A stretch of 9,039 nucleotides of DNA from an uncultured Planctomycetota bacterium. Its GTDB lineage: Bacteria; Planctomycetota; UBA1135; GCA-002686595. The notes under the pieces were generated by a model that was not told the origin of the DNA, did not search any database, and saw nothing but the letters and a program-made list of their open reading frames with translations. Positions 1 through 7,242 of this stretch are shown one piece after another. The stretch lies in the NCBI GenBank assembly GCA_903829565.1, contig CAIKQM010000435.1, positions 1-9,039 on the forward strand, given 5' to 3'. Each line of letters opens with the position of its first letter. Position 1 is the first letter of the stretch. Position numbers and translations under genes: made by a program.

Positions 1-1
1 C

Positions 2-2008
2 GATCAAGGCAAAGACGCGACGAGTGAGTGGAAGCGTTACGACGCAGCTGCCGCACTCGCCGCGCGTGGCGTGAAGGTCGTGCTGGCTCCTTCGCCGAAC
101 ATGGGAGCGCATGAACTGCGCTTCGCTGCTGCGTTGTTGCGCCGCGGCGGACTGTCGGCGGATGCTGCACTCAGCGCAGTCACGCGCGATGCAGCCCAGG
201 TCTTGGGCGTCGGCGAGCGCGTTGGTCGCCTGTCGCCTGGATTTGACGGCGACGTGGCGGTCTTCGCCGGCCACCCGATGGATGCGGGCACGAGCGCGCT
301 GGCCACTTGGGTGGACGGTGACTTGGTGTACTCCGTTGCGGACCGCGCCGGACAGGCTGACAGTGACCGCTACACCAGCGGCCCGGTGGTGCTGCAAGTG
401 GACGAGCTCCATGTCGGTGATGGCAGTGTCGTCGCACCGGCAGAGATGCTGTTGCGTGATGGCCGCATCGTCGAGATCGGTCGTCGCGTCGGTCGTCCCG
501 CGGGAGCGGTGGTCGTGCGCGGTCATTCCGCCATGCCCGGCATGATTGACACCTTGGGCTTCCTCGGACTGGAAGGTTCGATGCGCGGGCCTGCGGCGCG
601 TCAGTCGTTGACGCGCATCTTGGAGCCTGGTGATGTTGCCGATCGTCGCGTGGCGATGTCGGGTGTGACGACAGTGGGCTTGACCCCGCGCGGCCAAGGT
701 CGCGCGACGCAAGTGCTGGCCTACAAGCCTGCGGCTCACGATGTCAACGCGATGGTCGTGGATGACCCGTGCGCCGTGCGTTTGACCTGGACGGATCGCA
801 ACCGTCGTGAATCGGGCAAGGTCGTCGCGGATCTGCTGAAGAAGTCGGCCGACTACGCCAAGAAGTGGAACGACTACGAGCAGAAGCTCGCGGCTTACAC
901 GCCGCCGAAGTCCGAGCTCCCGCCGGTCCCTCTGCCCGAGAAGAAGAAGGACGAACCGAAGAAGGACGGCGAGGCCAAGCCTGCTGACGCCAAGGCCGAC
1001 GAGGCCAAGGCCGCAGAGGGCGAGAAGAAGCCTGAAGAAGGCAAGAAGGACGACAAGAAGAAGAAGAAGGGCGAAGAGGAACCGCCGAAGCCGATGACTG
1101 GCGCCTGGGAAGGCAAGGTCAAGCTCGGTGAGACCGAAGCGCGTCTCCGCTTCTATGGCAACGAAACGAATGGCCAGGTCGAGGGCACGCTGCGTTGTGA
1201 CGCGGTGTCGTCCGAGCTGGTGGTGGTGTCAGGCAAACGTGACGGCCACAAGGTGTCACTCACGGGCGCGTGTGACGCTGGCGCCGTGACCCTCGAGGGC
1301 GAAGCCAAAGAAGGCAAGCTCAAGGCCAAGCTGACGGTGGGCGCGCAAAGCGCCGACATCGAAGTGGCGCAGACCTCGACGGAGTATGTCGTGGCGCGTC
1401 GCAGCGAGCAGCGCAAGCAAAAGGAAGCGCGTGCTGACGAGCCGAAGGGCGCACCGAAGGCCCCGCCGATGGATCCGGATCTCGAGCCGCTGCGTCGCGC
1501 CATGATGGGCGAAGCTGCCGTCATCGTCTCCGTGGAGCGCGAAGACGAGATCGTCGCTTGCGTCGATCTCTTCGAATCCTACGGCGTGCGCCCGGTGCTC
1601 TATGGAGCGTCGGATGCTTGGAAGGTGGCCGACCAACTGCAGGGTCGCGTTGCGGGTGTGCTGCTGTCGCAGCGCATTCAGTACGTGGATCCCACGCAGG
1701 GCCAGCACCCGGTCAACCGCTATGAGTTGCTGACTTCGGCAGGTGTGCCGGTGGCCTTCCACAGCCTCGCTGAAGAAGGTGCCGCGGACTTGCCGTTGAT
1801 GGCAGCCTACGCCGTGTCGCAAGGCATGAGCACGACCGCCGCGCTGCGTGCCTTGACGGCGGATGCTGCGCGCATCCTTGCCATCGACGACAAGGTCGGT
1901 CTGCTGCAAGTGGGCCTTGATGCCGATGTGTTGTTGCTCGACGGTGCACCTTTGGATCCCGCGACCAGCGTGCTGCGCACGTGGGTCTCCGGTCGCGAGG
2001 TGCGCTGA
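2..2008 (+). CDS. Two-domain amidohydrolase-like protein with degenerate metal sites, 5' partial
   Basis: The frame is open from the window edge, so the true start lies upstream; the GTG at 71 is internal. The visible 668 residues begin with the C-terminal part of one amidohydrolase domain (about 1-115, including 'VGERVGRLSPGFDGDVAVFAG'-type sequence). A second domain starts near residue 128 ('DGRIVEIG'). Its usual PGxIDxHxH motif reads PGMIDTLGF, so the two His are Leu185 and Phe187. The other expected His and the C-terminal Asp (here 'VPVAFHSLAEEG') are not recognisable either. The first domain also lacks the Asp, reading 'VLAPSPNMGAHEL'. After an amphipathic helix ('KKWNDYEQKL') comes a Pro-then Lys/Glu/Asp-rich stretch (about 300-364). 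A roughly 100-residue beta-rich insert follows (365-468), opening with GAWEG. The barrel then resumes. It is likely a non-catalytic or altered-activity member; export is expected from its neighbours, but the N-terminus is not visible. Confidence 0.85.
   Translation, partial: DQGKDATSEWKRYDAAAALAARGVKVVLAPSPNMGAHELRFAAALLRRGGLSADAALSAVTRDAAQVLGVGERVGRLSPGFDGDVAVFAGHPMDAGTSALATWVDGDLVYSVADRAGQADSDRYTSGPVVLQVDELHVGDGSVVAPAEMLLRDGRIVEIGRRVGRPAGAVVVRGHSAMPGMIDTLGFLGLEGSMRGPAARQSLTRILEPGDVADRRVAMSGVTTVGLTPRGQGRATQVLAYKPAAHDVNAMVVDDPCAVRLTWTDRNRRESGKVVADLLKKSADYAKKWNDYEQKLAAYTPPKSELPPVPLPEKKKDEPKKDGEAKPADAKADEAKAAEGEKKPEEGKKDDKKKKKGEEEPPKPMTGAWEGKVKLGETEARLRFYGNETNGQVEGTLRCDAVSSELVVVSGKRDGHKVSLTGACDAGAVTLEGEAKEGKLKAKLTVGAQSADIEVAQTSTEYVVARRSEQRKQKEARADEPKGAPKAPPMDPDLEPLRRAMMGEAAVIVSVEREDEIVACVDLFESYGVRPVLYGASDAWKVADQLQGRVAGVLLSQRIQYVDPTQGQHPVNRYELLTSAGVPVAFHSLAEEGAADLPLMAAYAVSQGMSTTAALRALTADAARILAIDDKVGLLQVGLDADVLLLDGAPLDPATSVLRTWVSGREVR
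941..1090 (+). repeat. Lys/Glu/Asp-rich low-complexity tract in gene 1
   Basis: About 50 residues made mostly of Lys, Glu, Asp and Ala, encoded largely by AAG and GAG/GAC codons. It sits between the helix after barrel strand 4 and the inserted beta domain. In the intact paralog at 3285..4595 the equivalent place is only a short 'EAGKGPKPVEN' loop. The tract is probably disordered and highly charged. Similar tracts occur in the genes at 5938 and 7242. Confidence 0.8.
1094..1405 (+). other. Inserted beta-rich domain within gene 1
   Basis: This part encodes about 100 residues with a clear beta pattern: it opens GAWEGKV, then has alternating short hydrophobic and polar strands and Gly turns (e.g. 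'GQVEGTLRCDAV', 'GHKVSLTGACDAGAVTLEG'). The opening GxWxG followed by 'LRF' and 'G.VEGTL' resembles the small beta-barrel modules seen in secreted bacterial hydrolases, with 'GTWxGxL...LRL' near their start. It interrupts the amidohydrolase barrel between strands 4 and 5. The similarity is by pattern only; a calycin-like fold is inference. Confidence 0.5.
1997..2000 (+). promoter_or_regulatory. Ribosome binding site (GAGG) for gene 2
   Basis: GAGG lies 7 nt before the ATG at 2008, inside the last codons of gene 1. It supports ATG 2008 as the start rather than the in-frame GTG at 1981, which would place nine extra residues before the signal peptide. Confidence 0.6.
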
Positions 2009-3291
2009 TGAAGGCTGCGTTCGTCTGGCTGTTGAGCGTCGCATCCCTTGTGGTTTGTGCCGATGTGTCGGCGCAATCCCACGAGGAAGCGGCGCTTTGG
2101 CGGCGCGGTGCGGGCGCAAAGCTGTCCGAGCGCGGCCTCGCATTGAAGGCGCGCAAGGTGTTGGGCACAGGCGGCGAAGGCCGCGCGTGGACCGACAACG
2201 CCGTGGTGTTGGTCAAGGGCGGCAAGATCGAGGCCGTTGGTCCCGCGCGTGCGATCGAAGTGCCGCAAGGCTACGAAGTCGTCGATCTCGGTGATCGTTG
2301 GTTGACGCCTGGCTTGGTGGACCTGCACAACCACATCTCGGGTGGCATGGGGGACATCAATGACATGGTGTACCTCGTCAACCCCGAGCTGAAGGCGAGC
2401 TCCACCGTCACGCCGCGCAACTCGCTGTTGCAGCGGGCGGTTGCTGGTGGTGTGACAAGTGTGCTGTACATCCCCGGTTCGGGCACGAACATGGGCGGGC
2501 AAGGCATCCTGCTCAAGACGGGTCTCGCGACCTATGAGGAGATGCGCATTCGCGATCCGGGTTCGTTGAAGTTGGCGCAAGCCGGCAACCCCGAACGTTG
2601 GGCGATCGGTGTGGGCCGTTCGTTCATGAACTGGAACACGCGCGACACCTTCGAACGCGGTCTGGCCTACGCTGCACTCAAGAAGAGCGGCAAGGTGCAG
2701 GAGAACATCCAATGGGATGTCTTCCCCGCGCTTGCGGACAAGACCACGCAGGTGTCGACGCACACGCAGCGTTACCAAGTCGTGCTCGCTACGTTGACGA
2801 TGGTGCGCCAAGGCTTCGGCTTGGATGTCTACATCGACCACGGCGAGTGGCACGGCTCCAAGCTCGCGCCGCTGGCTGATTCCATCGGTGTCAATGCGAT
2901 CCTTGGTCCGCGCGTCGTCGACCCGCAGTCATTTATTTTGGACACGGACGGCGCCATCTTGGGCATCGCCGCCGAGTACCAGAAGAACGGTCACCGTCGC
3001 ATCGGCTTCAACACCGACGCGCCCGTGATCTCGCAAGAAGAACTGTCGCTGCAGGCAGCGATGGGCGTGAAGTACGGCTTCGATGACTCGCAGGCGGACA
3101 CCATCCGCGGCCTGACATGGGTGCCGGCTTTGACAGCAGGCATCGTGCATCGCGTGGGCTCGATCGAAGTCGGCAAGGACGCCGACATCTTGGTCACGAC
3201 TGGCGATCCGGTTGATCCGCGGTGCTCGATCGAGCGCGTGTACATCGAAGGACAGCGCGTCTATGACGCGGGTGAGACTCGGCTATGGTGA
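2008..3291 (+). CDS. Exported metal-dependent amidohydrolase, intact site (copy 1)
   Basis: The 427-residue product begins with a signal peptide (MKAAFVWLLSVASLVVCADVSA, likely cut after Ala22), so it should act in the periplasm or equivalent compartment. The amidohydrolase domain is a TIM barrel flanked by the N- and C-terminal beta sandwich. Visible metal ligands are His107 and His109 (PGLVDLHNH), His252 ('STHTQ'), His278 ('YIDHGEW') and Asp337 ('FNTDAPV'). Lys188, in 'SLKLAQAGNPE', is a candidate carboxylated bridging lysine, which would give a two-metal centre; that role is inferred. Other subfamily marks are 'GDINDMV' after HxH, 'IPGSGTNMGGQG', and 'VGRSFMNWNTRD'. It resembles the imidazolonepropionase/dihydroorotase-like branch, but no hut or pyrimidine genes are nearby and the substrate is unknown. 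It should hydrolyse a C-N or similar bond. It overlaps gene 1 as TGATG and gene 3 by 7 nt. It is the closest paralog of gene 3. Confidence 0.92.
   Translation: MKAAFVWLLSVASLVVCADVSAQSHEEAALWRRGAGAKLSERGLALKARKVLGTGGEGRAWTDNAVVLVKGGKIEAVGPARAIEVPQGYEVVDLGDRWLTPGLVDLHNHISGGMGDINDMVYLVNPELKASSTVTPRNSLLQRAVAGGVTSVLYIPGSGTNMGGQGILLKTGLATYEEMRIRDPGSLKLAQAGNPERWAIGVGRSFMNWNTRDTFERGLAYAALKKSGKVQENIQWDVFPALADKTTQVSTHTQRYQVVLATLTMVRQGFGLDVYIDHGEWHGSKLAPLADSIGVNAILGPRVVDPQSFILDTDGAILGIAAEYQKNGHRRIGFNTDAPVISQEELSLQAAMGVKYGFDDSQADTIRGLTWVPALTAGIVHRVGSIEVGKDADILVTTGDPVDPRCSIERVYIEGQRVYDAGETRLW
3271..3276 (+). promoter_or_regulatory. Ribosome binding site (GGTGAG) for gene 3
   Basis: GGTGAG is 8 nt before the ATG at 3285 and lies within the final codons of gene 2. 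It supports a start that overlaps the gene 2 stop by 7 nt and gives a proper signal peptide. Confidence 0.45.
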
Positions 3292-4595
3292 GAACTGCTC
3301 TCGTTGCGCTGGTAGTCCTGTGCGCGGCCGCATTCGGTCAAGCACAGGCACCGACTGTGCTCAAGCTGACGCCTGGTCCGCTGGCTGGCGAGAAGGGCGG
3401 TCCGGGCCTAGCTCTGCGCACACGCAAGGCTTTGACGGTGCCGCTGGAAGGCGTGCAGCACATCGATGACGCCATCATCCTGATCAAGGACGGCAAGATT
3501 GCAGGCGTCGGCCCGGCACGCACCATGGCGGTGCCGGCTGGCTTTGAAATCTTGGATGTAGGCCGTCAATGGGTCATGCCGGGGATGATCGACTTGCACA
3601 GCCACATCGGCGGCACGCTCGACATCAACGAGATGGTCTACCTGACCAACCCCGGTTTGCGCGTGTCGGCTTCGGTGGTGCCCGCCAATGCTGCGCTGGA
3701 GCGCTCCGTGGCCGCGGGCGTGACCTCGGTGCTGTTCATTCCCGGTTCGGGCGTCAACGTGGGTGGACAGGGTGTGCTGATGAAGACAGCGCACAGCAAG
3801 TACGAAGAGGCGCTGATTCGCGACCCAGGTTCGATGAAGCTGGCGCAGGCCGGCAACCCCGAAAGTTGGGTCATCGGCGTGGGCCGTTCCTTCATGAACT
3901 GGAACACGCGCGACATGTTCGAGCGTGGCATGGCCTACGCCCAGCAGTGGCGTGACTACGAAGCGGGCAAGGGCCCGAAGCCGGTCGAGAACTTTGACTT
4001 GCAGATCTTCCGCGACCTCGCCGATCGCAAGACGCAGATCTCGACGCACACGCAGATCTATCAAGTTGTTTTGACAACGCTGATGATGGTGCGCAAGGGC
4101 TTCAACATCGATGTGTACATCGACCACGGCGAGATGGCGGGCTACAAGCTTGCCGGCTTGGCCCAAGAGCTGGGCGTGGCTGCGATCCTGGGCCCGCGCG
4201 TGGTCGAAGTGCCTACACGCCAGTTCATTCAATGGACGGGCAGTAACCCCGAGGCCTTGCTCGGCATTGCGTCCGAGTACCAGAAGCGCGGCCATAAGCG
4301 CATTGGCTTCAACACGGACGCACCGGTGATCCCCGGTGAAGAGTTGCCGTTGCAAGCGACCATGGGCGCGCACTACGGCTTCGATGACTCGAACGCGGAC
4401 ACCGTGCGCGGCTTGACGATCATCCCCGCGGTGACCGCGGGCATCGACAAGCGCGTGGGCAGCATCGAAGTCGGCAAAGACGCCGACCTCGTGATCATGA
4501 CGGGCGACCCCATCGATCCGCGCAACTCGATCGAGTTGGTGTACATCGACGGCAAGCGCGTTTACGACACCAAGAAGGACGTGCGCCGCTACTAA
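3285..4595 (+). CDS. Exported metal-dependent amidohydrolase, intact site (copy 2)
   Basis: The 436-residue product has a signal peptide (MVRTALVALVVLCAAAFGQA, probable cleavage after Ala20). The metal site is complete: His105 and His107 (PGMIDLHSH), His255 ('ISTHTQ'), His281 ('YIDHGEM') and Asp345 ('FNTDAPV'). Lys185 in 'SMKLAQAGNPE' is the candidate bridging lysine. It closely parallels gene 2 along its whole length, including 'INEMVY', 'IPGSGVNVGGQG' and 'VGRSFMNWNTRD'. The main difference is a slightly longer loop after the helix 'YAQQWRDYE', with 'GKGPKPVEN', exactly where gene 1 carries its large insert. A tandem duplication is the simplest origin for genes 2 and 3. The substrate is unknown; divergence outside the metal site suggests related rather than identical substrates. 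A hydrolase acting outside the cytoplasm is well supported; anything narrower is not. Confidence 0.92.
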   Translation: MVRTALVALVVLCAAAFGQAQAPTVLKLTPGPLAGEKGGPGLALRTRKALTVPLEGVQHIDDAIILIKDGKIAGVGPARTMAVPAGFEILDVGRQWVMPGMIDLHSHIGGTLDINEMVYLTNPGLRVSASVVPANAALERSVAAGVTSVLFIPGSGVNVGGQGVLMKTAHSKYEEALIRDPGSMKLAQAGNPESWVIGVGRSFMNWNTRDMFERGMAYAQQWRDYEAGKGPKPVENFDLQIFRDLADRKTQISTHTQIYQVVLTTLMMVRKGFNIDVYIDHGEMAGYKLAGLAQELGVAAILGPRVVEVPTRQFIQWTGSNPEALLGIASEYQKRGHKRIGFNTDAPVIPGEELPLQATMGAHYGFDDSNADTVRGLTIIPAVTAGIDKRVGSIEVGKDADLVIMTGDPIDPRNSIELVYIDGKRVYDTKKDVRRY

Positions 4596-4610
4596 GCGTT
4601 CGCGGATCAC

Positions 4611-5909
4611 ATGCACCAAGCATCCTCACAGTCTTGCACGACAACGCGCCTTCTGCGGCGTGTGGTGCAGTTGTGGGCTTGCTGTTGGGTGTATGTGACT
4701 TTGGCTGCGTGTGGAGCGACGGGCAGCAGGTCGTCGGACACGGCGATGCGTGCGGAGCTCGGGCCTGCGGACCAAGGTGTGGCGATCCATTGCGCCAAGG
4801 CGCTAACCGTGGACGGCGAAGACCGCATCTTCGCGCCTGCCACCATCTTGGTGAAGAACAACAAGATCGTGTACGTCGGCGCGCGTGCGACGCCGCCGCA
4901 AGGCTACGAGGTGCTCGATGCCTCGGGCTTGTGGGCTTCGCCCGGTATGGTCGAGTTGCACAGCCACATTCACAGTGGCGGTTTCGGTGACACCAATGAC
5001 ATGGTCGTCCCTATCAACTGTGACTTCCGTGCCATGACGGCGTTACGTCCCGGCAATCCGTTGATTCGCCGCGCGTGCGCCGGTGGTGTGACCACCTTGT
5101 ACGGCATTCCAGGCAGCGGCACGTCGATGAGCGGCTTCGGCCTCATCTACAAGTCGAAGGTCGATGCGACCTTTGAGGAATGCGTGGTGGCTGAGGTTGG
5201 CGGCTTGAAGGTCGCCCAGTCGTACAACCCGGAACGCGGTGCGGGCGACTTGGGCCAGACACGCGCCGGTCTGTCGTGGATCTTGGAAGACGCCGCGGAT
5301 CGCGCCAAAACACTGCGAGCCTCGGGCGTCGAGGACCTTGCCCACGAGAACCTCGGCAAGGTGATGACGCGCGAACTGCCTGTGCTGATTCACTGCGCTG
5401 GTTCGGACGGCTTCGCCGCAGCGGCACGCATGTGGCAAGTGAAGTACGGCACGCGTTGCGTGTTGTCGCATGGTTGCTTTGATGCGCACGCGACCGCGCC
5501 CTACATCGTGGGGGCGGGTGCACCTGTCAACGCCGGTCCGCGCACGGTGGATGTGTTCAGCACACGCGACGGTCGCATCACTGGCACTGCGGCCAAGTAC
5601 CTGGCCGCCGGCGCCAAGGACTTGTCGCTCAACACGGACTCGCCGGTCATGCCGCAAGAAGAGCTCTTCTTGCAAGGCGCGATGTCCGCGCGTTACGGAG
5701 CGGACGACTACTTGATGCTGCGCGGCTGCACGATTGCGCCGGCGCGCGTCTTCGGACTCGATGATCGCGTCGGCAGCCTCGAAGTAGGCAAAGACGCTGA
5801 CATCGTCCTCCACAATGGCTCTCCGCTGGATCCGCGTGCGCGGGTCGAGCGCGTCTACATCGATGGCGTACTGCAGTACGACCGTCAGCGTGATGGGCAG
5901 TGGTTCTGA
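4611..5909 (+). CDS. Putative lipoprotein amidohydrolase, intact site
   Basis: The 432-residue product starts with a basic n-region (RLLRR), a hydrophobic stretch and the lipobox L-A-A-C, with Cys34 as the likely lipidated residue, so membrane anchoring is predicted. ATG 4611 is chosen because later starts lose the basic n-region; no clear ribosome binding site is seen in the 15-nt gap. Metal ligands are His117 and His119 in an HSHIH motif, His261 ('LIHCAGSDG'), His287 ('LSHGC') and Asp343 ('LNTDSPV'). Lys200 ('GLKVAQSYNPE') is the candidate bridging lysine. It keeps 'GDTNDMV' and 'IPGSGTSMSG' but replaces the 'GRSFMNWNTRD' segment of genes 2 and 3 with 'GDLGQTRAGLSW' and has Cys after two of the His. 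It is thus more diverged and may accept a different substrate. Anchoring may localise the whole set; that is inference. Confidence 0.9.
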   Translation: MHQASSQSCTTTRLLRRVVQLWACCWVYVTLAACGATGSRSSDTAMRAELGPADQGVAIHCAKALTVDGEDRIFAPATILVKNNKIVYVGARATPPQGYEVLDASGLWASPGMVELHSHIHSGGFGDTNDMVVPINCDFRAMTALRPGNPLIRRACAGGVTTLYGIPGSGTSMSGFGLIYKSKVDATFEECVVAEVGGLKVAQSYNPERGAGDLGQTRAGLSWILEDAADRAKTLRASGVEDLAHENLGKVMTRELPVLIHCAGSDGFAAAARMWQVKYGTRCVLSHGCFDAHATAPYIVGAGAPVNAGPRTVDVFSTRDGRITGTAAKYLAAGAKDLSLNTDSPVMPQEELFLQGAMSARYGADDYLMLRGCTIAPARVFGLDDRVGSLEVGKDADIVLHNGSPLDPRARVERVYIDGVLQYDRQRDGQWF

Positions 5910-5937
5910 CCAAGGCACACACGCACGAGAACGACAC

Positions 5938-7242
5938 ATGAAGAAGATGAAGCTCCACACCACCATCGCCCTCGTCGCCGCGATCAGCGCGCCGACCTTC
6001 GCGGGCGAGACCATGGCGATCCGCGTGGGACGCGCCGAAACCGTCACCAAGGGCGTGATCGAACACGCCGTGATCCTCGTCGAGGACGGCAAGATCGTCG
6101 TCGTAGGCGAAGACCTGCCGGTTGAGCGCGGCATCCCCGTGCTCGATCGTCCGGAGTGGACGGTGGTTCCCGGCTTCGTCAACTGCTACTCGCGCTTGGG
6201 CTGCGATAGCGAAGGTGGCGACGACAACAGCCCGGATGTGATGACGAGTGACGAGCTGTGGCCCAAGGCCGCCGCGTACAAGGAAGTCGTCACTTACGGT
6301 GTGACAACGCTGGGCTTGTACCCCGCGGGCAACGGCATCAGCGGTCAAGCTGTGGCGGTGCGTCCGCTCGGCGACACGGTCGAGGAGATGCTGCTGAAGG
6401 ATGGCTCGTACGTGAAGATCGCGATGCGCTCGGATTCGCCTTCGAAGCGCCGCATCTCGGACGCCTTCAAGAAGATCGCCGAGTACGACGAGAAGGTCGC
6501 CAAGGCGCGCGAAAAGTTCGACAAGGACAAGAAGGGCGGCTCCAAGAAGGAAGAGAAGCCTGAGGAGAAGAAGGCCTTTGATCCTGCGCAGGATGCGAAG
6601 CCTGAGGAGAAGGACGCCAAGAAGGACGATGGCTTTGTCCCGCCGGATGCGGATGCCAAGCTGCGCCCCTGGCTTGAGATGCGCGTGGGTGCGAAGCGCG
6701 GTCTCGTGACGCTTGGCACCGCCGCCGACTACTTGCACTTCATGGATGCGCTCGGCACCAACGAGTTCGCGTATGACTTGCGCCTCGTGCTGCAGCGCGA
6801 AAGCGATCTGTGGTACGTGCTCGACAAGAAGACCTACGAGCTCGATGTGGACGGCATCGGCGACAAGAAGCTGCGCTGCGTGGTCGAGCCGCTGCTGACC
6901 GTGACGCAGGGCACGATGCGCACGCGCAACTTGCCGCATGAGCTGCATCGCGCGGGGGCCAAGGTGGTGTTCATCCCGCGCAATGACAGCCTGCCGGATC
7001 ACAAGGCCTGGTTGCCGCATGTGGGTGAAGTGGTCAACGCGGGGCTGCCGAGCGATGTTGCGCTGCGCGCCATGACGCTGGAAGCGGCCGAGGTCCTCGG
7101 TGTCGCTGATCGCGTTGGATCCATCGAAAAGGGCAAGGACGCGAACCTCGTGTTCTTGACCGGTTCTCCGTTTGAGGCCACCAGCAAGATCGCGGCCGTC
7201 ATGCTCGACGGCGAGTTCGTCCACGGCGAGGTGAATCAGTGA
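5938..7242 (+). CDS. Exported amidohydrolase-fold protein without HxH motif, Lys/Glu-rich insert
   Basis: ATG 5938 gives a 434-residue protein with a good signal peptide (MKKMKLHTTIALVAAISAPTFA, cut after Ala22). A weak GAGA lies 7 nt upstream. The frame stays open to 5815, but a start there would bury the signal peptide and overlap gene 4. The protein keeps the fold landmarks: 'EDGKIVVVGEDL', 'YGVTTLGLYPAGNGISGQ' and 'VADRVGSIEKGKDANLVFL'. The PGxIDxHxH motif reads PGFVNCYSR, giving Asn82, Tyr84 and Arg86 instead of Asp, His and His. The two later His are not recognisable. Lys160 ('SYVKIAM') still aligns with the putative bridging lysine of genes 2-4. Residues about 183-240 form a coil and Lys/Glu/Asp-rich stretch at the same place as the insert in gene 1. 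It is probably a non-catalytic paralog or one using different chemistry. It is not a decayed gene: the frame, signal and length are intact. Confidence 0.88.
   Translation: MKKMKLHTTIALVAAISAPTFAGETMAIRVGRAETVTKGVIEHAVILVEDGKIVVVGEDLPVERGIPVLDRPEWTVVPGFVNCYSRLGCDSEGGDDNSPDVMTSDELWPKAAAYKEVVTYGVTTLGLYPAGNGISGQAVAVRPLGDTVEEMLLKDGSYVKIAMRSDSPSKRRISDAFKKIAEYDEKVAKAREKFDKDKKGGSKKEEKPEEKKAFDPAQDAKPEEKDAKKDDGFVPPDADAKLRPWLEMRVGAKRGLVTLGTAADYLHFMDALGTNEFAYDLRLVLQRESDLWYVLDKKTYELDVDGIGDKKLRCVVEPLLTVTQGTMRTRNLPHELHRAGAKVVFIPRNDSLPDHKAWLPHVGEVVNAGLPSDVALRAMTLEAAEVLGVADRVGSIEKGKDANLVFLTGSPFEATSKIAAVMLDGEFVHGEVNQ
6484..6660 (+). repeat. Lys/Glu/Asp-rich low-complexity tract in gene 5
   Basis: It encodes about 58 residues beginning with a likely coiled helix ('YDEKVAKAREKFDKDKKGG') and continuing as Lys/Glu/Asp repeats. 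It occupies the inter-strand position that carries the insert in gene 1. It contains a 26-nt segment that recurs exactly in gene 6. Confidence 0.75.
6549..6574 (+). repeat. 26-nt exact direct repeat, copy 1
   Basis: This segment, within the Lys/Glu-rich tract of gene 5 and containing AAGCCTGAGGAGAAG, is identical over 26 nt to 8609..8634 in the tail of gene 6. Bases on either side differ (A and C before, C and A after). It encodes the EEKPEEKK unit. Confidence 0.85.
7228..7234 (+). promoter_or_regulatory. Ribosome binding site (GAGGTGA) for gene 6
   Basis: GAGGTGA, a strong match to the anti-Shine-Dalgarno complement, ends 7 nt before ATG 7242. The alternative in-frame GTG at 7239 would have only a 4-nt spacer, so ATG 7242 is preferred. 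Confidence 0.7.

Noticed and set aside
2929..2943. Short AT-rich patch (CATTTATTTTGG) inside gene 2
   Set aside because: It is in frame, encodes a plausible Ser-Phe-Ile-Leu, and aligns with a variable loop of gene 3. It stands out by codon use only; no promoter or insertion scar is visible.
2008..5909. Assignment of genes 2-4 as imidazolonepropionase (hutI), dihydroorotase or isoaspartyl dipeptidase
   Set aside because: The metal ligands are common to the superfamily. The proteins are exported, and no histidine, pyrimidine or peptide pathway genes are nearby, so no specific name is justified.
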